A stretch of DNA of 64,000 nucleotides, taken from contig CALLMM010000002.1 of NCBI GenBank assembly GCA_938005745.1, positions 165,000 through 228,999 of the forward strand, written 5' to 3'. A program made the position numbers and the translations under genes. Source of the stretch: an uncultured Chthonomonadales bacterium. Its GTDB lineage: Bacteria > Armatimonadota > Chthonomonadetes > Chthonomonadales > CAJBBX01. Positions 59,377 through 64,000 of this stretch are shown here, one piece after another. The notes below the pieces were generated by a model. That model saw only the letters and a list, made by a program, of their open reading frames with translations, did not search any database and was not told where the DNA came from. Position 1 is the first letter of the stretch. Each line of letters starts with the position of its first letter.

Positions 59377-59643
59377 ATGGAGTGTGACCGGGACACGATT
59401 CGCGTCCAGCTGAACTATCCGCTGGAACTGGTGCAGGAGCCGATCCTCTACGAACTGATCATCCAGTTCGGGCTGATCCCCAATATCCGCCGCGCCAACT
59501 TCGACTGGAAGAACGGCGGCTTTATCTTCCTGGAACTCAGCGGCGAGCGCCAGGCGCTGGAGCGCGGGCTTGCCTGGCTTCAAGAGCGGGGGATTACCAT
59601 CAGCGGTATCGGGCTGGACGGCACACAGGAGTGGGCGATTTAA
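59377..59643 (+). CDS. Stand-alone NIL-domain protein
   Basis: VQLNYPLELVQEPILYELIIQFGLIPNIRRANFDWKNGGFIFLELSGERQALERGLAWLQERGITI resembles the NIL domain of MetN-type proteins. Confidence 0.8.
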   Translation: MECDRDTIRVQLNYPLELVQEPILYELIIQFGLIPNIRRANFDWKNGGFIFLELSGERQALERGLAWLQERGITISGIGLDGTQEWAI

Positions 59644-59645
59644 CG

Positions 59646-60812
59646 ATGGCGGAAGCGATGCTGGCACAAGACGACGGCAGGTCGGTCGGGATCGTCGAAC
59701 GGCAGTTCTTCACCTTCGGCTCGGAGGAGGAGCCGTTCGTGCTGGAGAACCGCCAGACGCTGCCGGAGGTTACCACCTGCTACGAGATGTACGGCGCGCT
59801 CAACGCCGCCGCTGATAACGTGATCCTCATCACGCACGGCTTGACCGGCAGCAGCCACGCAGCGGGACGCTACCGTCCCGACAGCCCGTATGCCGGCTAC
59901 TGGGACCCGCTGATCGGTCCGGGCAAAGTGTTCGACACCGAACGCTACTGCGTCATCGCCCCCAACGCGTTGGGAGGATGCCGCGGCTCAACCGGACCGG
60001 CTTCCATCAATCCGCGCACCGGGCGGGAGTACGGGCTGGAGTTTCCGATCATCACCATCCGCGACATGGTGCGGGTGCAGAAGCGGCTGATGGAGCATCT
60101 GGGCGTGCAGCGGCTGCGGCTGGTGGTGGGCGGCTCGATGGGCGGCATGCAGGCGCTGGAGTGGGCGGTAACCTACCCGGAGATGGTGGACTCGATCTGC
60201 CCTATCGCCTCCAGCGCGCGCAACTCCGCGCAGGCGATCGCCTTCAACGAGTGTATGCGTCGCGCTATCATGCTGGACCCCAACTGGAATCGGGGCGAGT
60301 ACTACGGCGGTCCCAAGCCGGCGGGCGGACTGGCGCTGGCGCGCATGATCGGCACGATCACCTATCTGAGCGACTCGATCATGGAGGAGATGTTTGGGCG
60401 CAAACCGGCGATGGAGGAGACGCCGCTGGAGCATGAGCTGCACCGCCGCTTCGATGTGGAGCGTTACCTGCACGACGAGGGCGAGAAGCTGGTGCGCCGC
60501 TTCGACGCCAACTCCTACCTGTATGTCACCCGCGCCATTGATATGCACGACATCAGCCGGGGCTACGCCTCGCTGGAGGAGGCGTACCGGCGTATTCAGG
60601 CGAAGGTGCTGCTGATCGGGATTCGCTCCGATATCCTCTTCTACCCGCACCGGATCCGCGAGATGCACGAGAGCCTGCGGCGTCTGGGGATCGCCTCCGC
60701 CTACTGGGAGATGGATTCCGACTACGGGCACGACGCCTTTCTGGTAGAGCAGGAGAAGATGATCCCTCCGCTGCGCGAGTTTCTGGCAAGCCTGGACGCC
60801 GGGCAGGCATAA
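59646..60812 (+). CDS. metX: Homoserine O-acetyltransferase
   Basis: [82 protein letters not shown]. Confidence 0.95.
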   Translation: MAEAMLAQDDGRSVGIVERQFFTFGSEEEPFVLENRQTLPEVTTCYEMYGALNAAADNVILITHGLTGSSHAAGRYRPDSPYAGYWDPLIGPGKVFDTERYCVIAPNALGGCRGSTGPASINPRTGREYGLEFPIITIRDMVRVQKRLMEHLGVQRLRLVVGGSMGGMQALEWAVTYPEMVDSICPIASSARNSAQAIAFNECMRRAIMLDPNWNRGEYYGGPKPAGGLALARMIGTITYLSDSIMEEMFGRKPAMEETPLEHELHRRFDVERYLHDEGEKLVRRFDANSYLYVTRAIDMHDISRGYASLEEAYRRIQAKVLLIGIRSDILFYPHRIREMHESLRRLGIASAYWEMDSDYGHDAFLVEQEKMIPPLREFLASLDAGQA

Positions 60813-60843
60813 TCACAACAACACAGGCACGGGAGTTCTACGG

Positions 60844-61731
60844 ATGACCTTTCAAAACCTTCTACTGACCCTCACACAGTTCTGGGCGGATCGGGGATGC
60901 CTGATCCTGCAGCCCTACGACGTCGAAGTCGGCGCGGGAACCAACGCCCCGATGACCACCCTGCGCGCCCTCGGTCCGGAGCCATGGAACGTCGCCTACG
61001 TGCAGCCGTCCCGCCGTCCCGCCGACGGACGCTACGCGCTCAACCCCATGCGCATGCAGCGCTACTATCAGTATCAGGTCATCATGAAGCCCTCGCCGGA
61101 CGACATCGTGGATATCTATCTGGACAGCCTGCGCGCGCTCGGAATTCGCCCCGAAGAGCATGACATCCGGTTTCTGGAGGACGACTGGGAGGCGCCGACG
61201 CTCGGCGCGCAGGGGGTCGGATGGGAGGTCTGGCTGGACGGCACGGAGATCACGCAGTTCACCTACTTCCAGCAGATGGGCGGGATCGAGTGCCGGTCGG
61301 TCTGCGCGGAGATCACCTACGGCACGGAGCGGCTGGCAGCCTGCCTGCAGAAGGCGGACAGCGTCTGGGAGATGGAGTGGGCGCACGGCGTTACCTATGG
61401 CGAGAGCGAAAAGGACGCCGAATACCAGAACTGCGTCTACAACTTCGAGGAGGCGGACGTCTCCATGCTGCTGACGATGTTCGACCTGTACGAGAAGGAG
61501 AGCCTGCGGATCGTGGAGAAGGGGCTGGTCTATCCGGCGTTCGACATTGCGCTCAAGTGCTCGCACCTGTTCAACCTGCTGGATGCGCGGGGCAGCATCT
61601 CCGTCACCGAGCGGGCGTCATATATCAACCGGGTGCGCGCTCTCTCCCGCCGCTGCTGTCTGCGCTTCCTGCAGCAGCGCGAGGAGCTGGGCTTCCCGCT
61701 GCTCCGGCAGGAGACGGCGGCAAAGCGATAA
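60844..61731 (+). CDS. glyQ: Glycine--tRNA ligase alpha subunit
   Basis: [85 protein letters not shown]. Confidence 0.97.
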   Translation: MTFQNLLLTLTQFWADRGCLILQPYDVEVGAGTNAPMTTLRALGPEPWNVAYVQPSRRPADGRYALNPMRMQRYYQYQVIMKPSPDDIVDIYLDSLRALGIRPEEHDIRFLEDDWEAPTLGAQGVGWEVWLDGTEITQFTYFQQMGGIECRSVCAEITYGTERLAACLQKADSVWEMEWAHGVTYGESEKDAEYQNCVYNFEEADVSMLLTMFDLYEKESLRIVEKGLVYPAFDIALKCSHLFNLLDARGSISVTERASYINRVRALSRRCCLRFLQQREELGFPLLRQETAAKR

Positions 61732-61750
61732 CGCGCCCTCACACAGCGCT

Positions 61751-61782
61751 GCGGGGCGAGGGGAGAACTCCCCTCGCCCCGC
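61751..61782. terminator. Bidirectional hairpin terminator between convergent glyQ and citrate synthase
   Basis: GCGGGGCGAGGGGAG-aa-CTCCCCTCGCCCCGC, 15-bp arms. Confidence 0.85.
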
Positions 61783-61808
61783 GTCGTCTTTGAAAACCCT
61801 GCCGGAGA

Positions 61809-62975
61809 CTACCGGATGTCCATCGGCAGCCACTGCAAGCCGCGCGGACCGACATAGACCGCACTCGGGCGGATCAGGCGGTTGTCCTGAATCTGCTCGA
61901 TCATGTGCGCCGTCCAGCCGGCGGTGCGCCCGATGGCAAAGCAGGGCGTGAACAGCTCCGAATCGACCCCGACCTCATGCAGGATCAGCGCGGCGTAAAG
62001 CTCCACATTGGCGTAGAGATCGCGACCGGGTTTGACCTCCGCCAGCACGCGCACCGTCGTCTGCTCGACCGCACGGGTCAGGTCGAACAGCGAGGTGTCC
62101 CCCGTCAGGGCGACCATCTTCTCCGCGGCAGCGCTGAGCAGCGCGGCACGGGGATCGCGCACCTTGTAGACGCGGTGCCCGAACCCCATAATCCGGTGTC
62201 CTGCCGCCAGTTCGGCGCGTATCCAGGACTCGGCGCGATCCGGCGTCCCGATCTCGTGGAGCATCTTCAGCACCGGTCCGGGCACGCCCCCGTGTTTGGG
62301 TCCCTTCAGCGCGCCGATGGCGCCGGTCTGCGCGGAGACCATATCGGAGTCGGTGGAGATGATGCATCGTCCGGTGAAGGTCGAGGCGTTGAGACCATGT
62401 TCTGAGATCGCCACCAGATAGGCGTTCATTCCGTCAATGCGCGCCTGCGAAGGCTCCTTCCCCTCCAGCATATAGAGGAAGCCCTCCGCCAGTCCATGCT
62501 CCCGACGGGGAGGGACAATATCCAGCCCGTTCTTCAGCCGCCAGGTATGGGCGACCAGCGCGGGCATCTGCGCCTGGATGCGGGCGGCGCGGCGCTGACA
62601 CTGAGCGTGGTCGAGGTTGTCCACATCGTCGTCGCCGATGGAGAGCATGGAGGCGGCGATACGCAGGATATGCATCCCGGAGGCATGAGGAGCGAGCACG
62701 CGCAGCGCCTCCAGCACCGGCACGGGAAGATCGCGGGCGGCGCTCATCTCGGCGCACAGCTCGTTATACTCGGCGCGATTGGGAAGTTTCCCGTACCACA
62801 GGAGATACGCCACCTCCTCAAAGGTGACCCTCCCGGAAAGCTCATTCACATCGTAGCCGCGCAGCGTCAAACGCCCGTTCTCCCCGTCCACTTCGGAGAT
62901 ATGGGTGGCGGCGGCGACAATGCCTTCCAGTCCTCTGGCAACCTGCGCGGTCATGGATTCAGCTTGATTGCTCAC
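61809..62975 (-). CDS. gltA: Citrate synthase
   Basis: GFGHRVYKVRDPRAALL, FTGRCIISTDSDMVSAQTGAIGALKGPKHGGVPGPVLKML, GRTAGWTAHMIEQIQDNRLIRPSAVYVGP. Confidence 0.96.
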   Translation of the reverse strand: MSNQAESMTAQVARGLEGIVAAATHISEVDGENGRLTLRGYDVNELSGRVTFEEVAYLLWYGKLPNRAEYNELCAEMSAARDLPVPVLEALRVLAPHASGMHILRIAASMLSIGDDDVDNLDHAQCQRRAARIQAQMPALVAHTWRLKNGLDIVPPRREHGLAEGFLYMLEGKEPSQARIDGMNAYLVAISEHGLNASTFTGRCIISTDSDMVSAQTGAIGALKGPKHGGVPGPVLKMLHEIGTPDRAESWIRAELAAGHRIMGFGHRVYKVRDPRAALLSAAAEKMVALTGDTSLFDLTRAVEQTTVRVLAEVKPGRDLYANVELYAALILHEVGVDSELFTPCFAIGRTAGWTAHMIEQIQDNRLIRPSAVYVGPRGLQWLPMDIR

Positions 62976-63124
62976 GTCCAGCCTCCGTGAATAGATTCAT
63001 GCCCTGTCTCTCTGCCTGCAGTCTCCGGGGCTTACGGTTCATTATAGCCCCTGCAGCAGATGGATTGCAACCGCGCCTGCCGTCGCTCCATGCAGGCGGC
63101 GGACGCGCTTTTTTTCGGATACAC

Positions 63125-63153
63125 TTGATGAAATGGAGCGTTTCCCATACAAT
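63125..63153 (+). promoter_or_regulatory. sigma70-type promoter for cytochrome c gene
   Basis: TTGATG-N17-TACAAT. Confidence 0.6.
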
Positions 63154-63177
63154 GGTATTCAACCTCTGGTGAATACC
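63154..63177. promoter_or_regulatory. Operator-like inverted repeat abutting the -10
   Basis: GGTATTCA-acctctgg-TGAATACC, 8-bp perfect arms. Confidence 0.55.
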
Positions 63178-63215
63178 AGTTACTTCTCACCGTTTGAAAG
63201 GAGTTTTCGTTCGCG

Positions 63216-63593
63216 ATGCACCAGAAAAAGACGGTTTTCCTTGCGCTGGCGCTGGTCGGCGTACTTCTGCTGGGCGCGCTGACTCTCAGCGCGAACGCAC
63301 AGCGATCCGGCGGGCGCAAGCCGCAGCCCAAAACCAATCCCCTCGTTGCGCAGGGCAAGAAGGTCTACGACGCTAACGGCTGCGCCGCCTGTCACGCCAT
63401 CGCCGGCAAGGGTGGCAAGTCCGCGCCCGACCTGACCCGGATCGGCAAAGAGCACAAGGCGGACTGGCTGGGCGTCCAGATTCGCGATCCCCGCAAGAAC
63501 ACTCCGGGCAGCACCATGCCCGCCTACGGTCCGGAGCAGATCAGCGACAAGGATCTGAAAGCGCTGGTCGCCTACCTCTCCAGCCTGAAATAG
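63216..63593 (+). CDS. Class I monohaem c-type cytochrome
   Basis: Signal peptide, GCAACHAIAGKGGKSAPDLTRIG, distal Met in STMPAYGPEQISDKDLKALVAYLSSL. Confidence 0.93.
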   Translation: MHQKKTVFLALALVGVLLLGALTLSANAQRSGGRKPQPKTNPLVAQGKKVYDANGCAACHAIAGKGGKSAPDLTRIGKEHKADWLGVQIRDPRKNTPGSTMPAYGPEQISDKDLKALVAYLSSLK

Positions 63594-63604
63594 GAAGATG
63601 CGCT

Positions 63605-63628
63605 GAAGCCTGCCGGACGGCAGGCTTC
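63605..63628. terminator. Hairpin terminator
   Basis: GAAGCCTGCC-GGAC-GGCAGGCTTC. Confidence 0.8.
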
Positions 63629-63648
63629 GCGCTCTCCTTCTCCCCGTA

Positions 63649-64000
63649 TTAGATCAGGCGAGCCTCGGCGACCCCGGCGGCGCCGGCGGGAACGCGCACC
63701 CGCCACGCCGACAGCGCAAGCAGCGCCATAACGCCGGCTAACAGATAGAACGCCGACGCATAGGAGCCGGTAACATCCACGCACTTCGCCAGCAGCAGCG
63801 GTCCCACCGCCGAAGCCAGCACCGTCATCGCCTGCGCCGCGCCCTGTATCTTTCCCAGATGCGCCCGTCCATAGGCGCGCCCCCAGAACGAGAAGAAGAG
63901 CACCATCACAAAGCCGCCCGCGATCCCCATCACCACCGCCACGCCCATCGCCTGCCAGTAGGCGCGAATGTTAGGCAGCGAGAGCAGCCCGACCATCAGC
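63649..64000 (-). CDS. MFS transporter, C-terminal part (runs off right edge)
   Basis: FFSFWGRAYGRAHLGKIQGAAQAMTVLASAVGPLLLAKCVDVTGSYASAFYLLAGVMALLAL. Confidence 0.82.
   Translation of the reverse strand, partial: LMVGLLSLPNIRAYWQAMGVAVVMGIAGGFVMVLFFSFWGRAYGRAHLGKIQGAAQAMTVLASAVGPLLLAKCVDVTGSYASAFYLLAGVMALLALSAWRVRVPAGAAGVAEARLI

Overview
High-GC bacterial chromosomal window; the gene content (DUF2961/GH172, giant prepilins, Gfo/Idh/MocA enzymes) suggests an Armatimonadota-like organism, but that is inference only. Main blocks: (1) 1-11.9 kb, minus strand: type IV pilus/type II secretion operon pilB-pilT-pilC-pilD followed by four prepilin-like genes, two of them over 600 aa. (2) 12-18.1 kb: ruvX-mltG-yqeG-aroE cluster, M48 lipoprotein protease, GT2, DHDPS-family lyase. 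(3) 18.1-24.9 kb: a GH42-like protein with long disordered SR/Ala-Pro-Glu N-terminus and RG-rich tail, divergent from a DUF2961/GH172 protein. (4) 24.9-32.6 kb: fmt, folP, TPR, HAD, two GT2 and a Wzy/O-antigen ligase-TPR protein. (5) 32.6-36.4 kb: a probable decayed gene and a P-type ATPase. (6) 36.4-45.8 kb: two tandem serpins, a double GH39-like + CBM9-like protein, a deacetylase-like protein and an ankyrin protein, followed by sugar enzymes. (7) 48-53.8 kb: three tandem secretins plus a TPR protein. (8) 54-64 kb: palindromic repeat element, GCS2 ligase, PSD-like protein, MCP, NIL protein + metX, glyQ, citrate synthase, cytochrome c, MFS fragment. No rRNA, tRNA, CRISPR array or transposase was recognised. 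The most notable items are the IDR-flanked GH42-like protein, the adjacent carbohydrate enzymes that look catalytically degenerate, the paired serpins with different reactive loops, and the triple secretin array.
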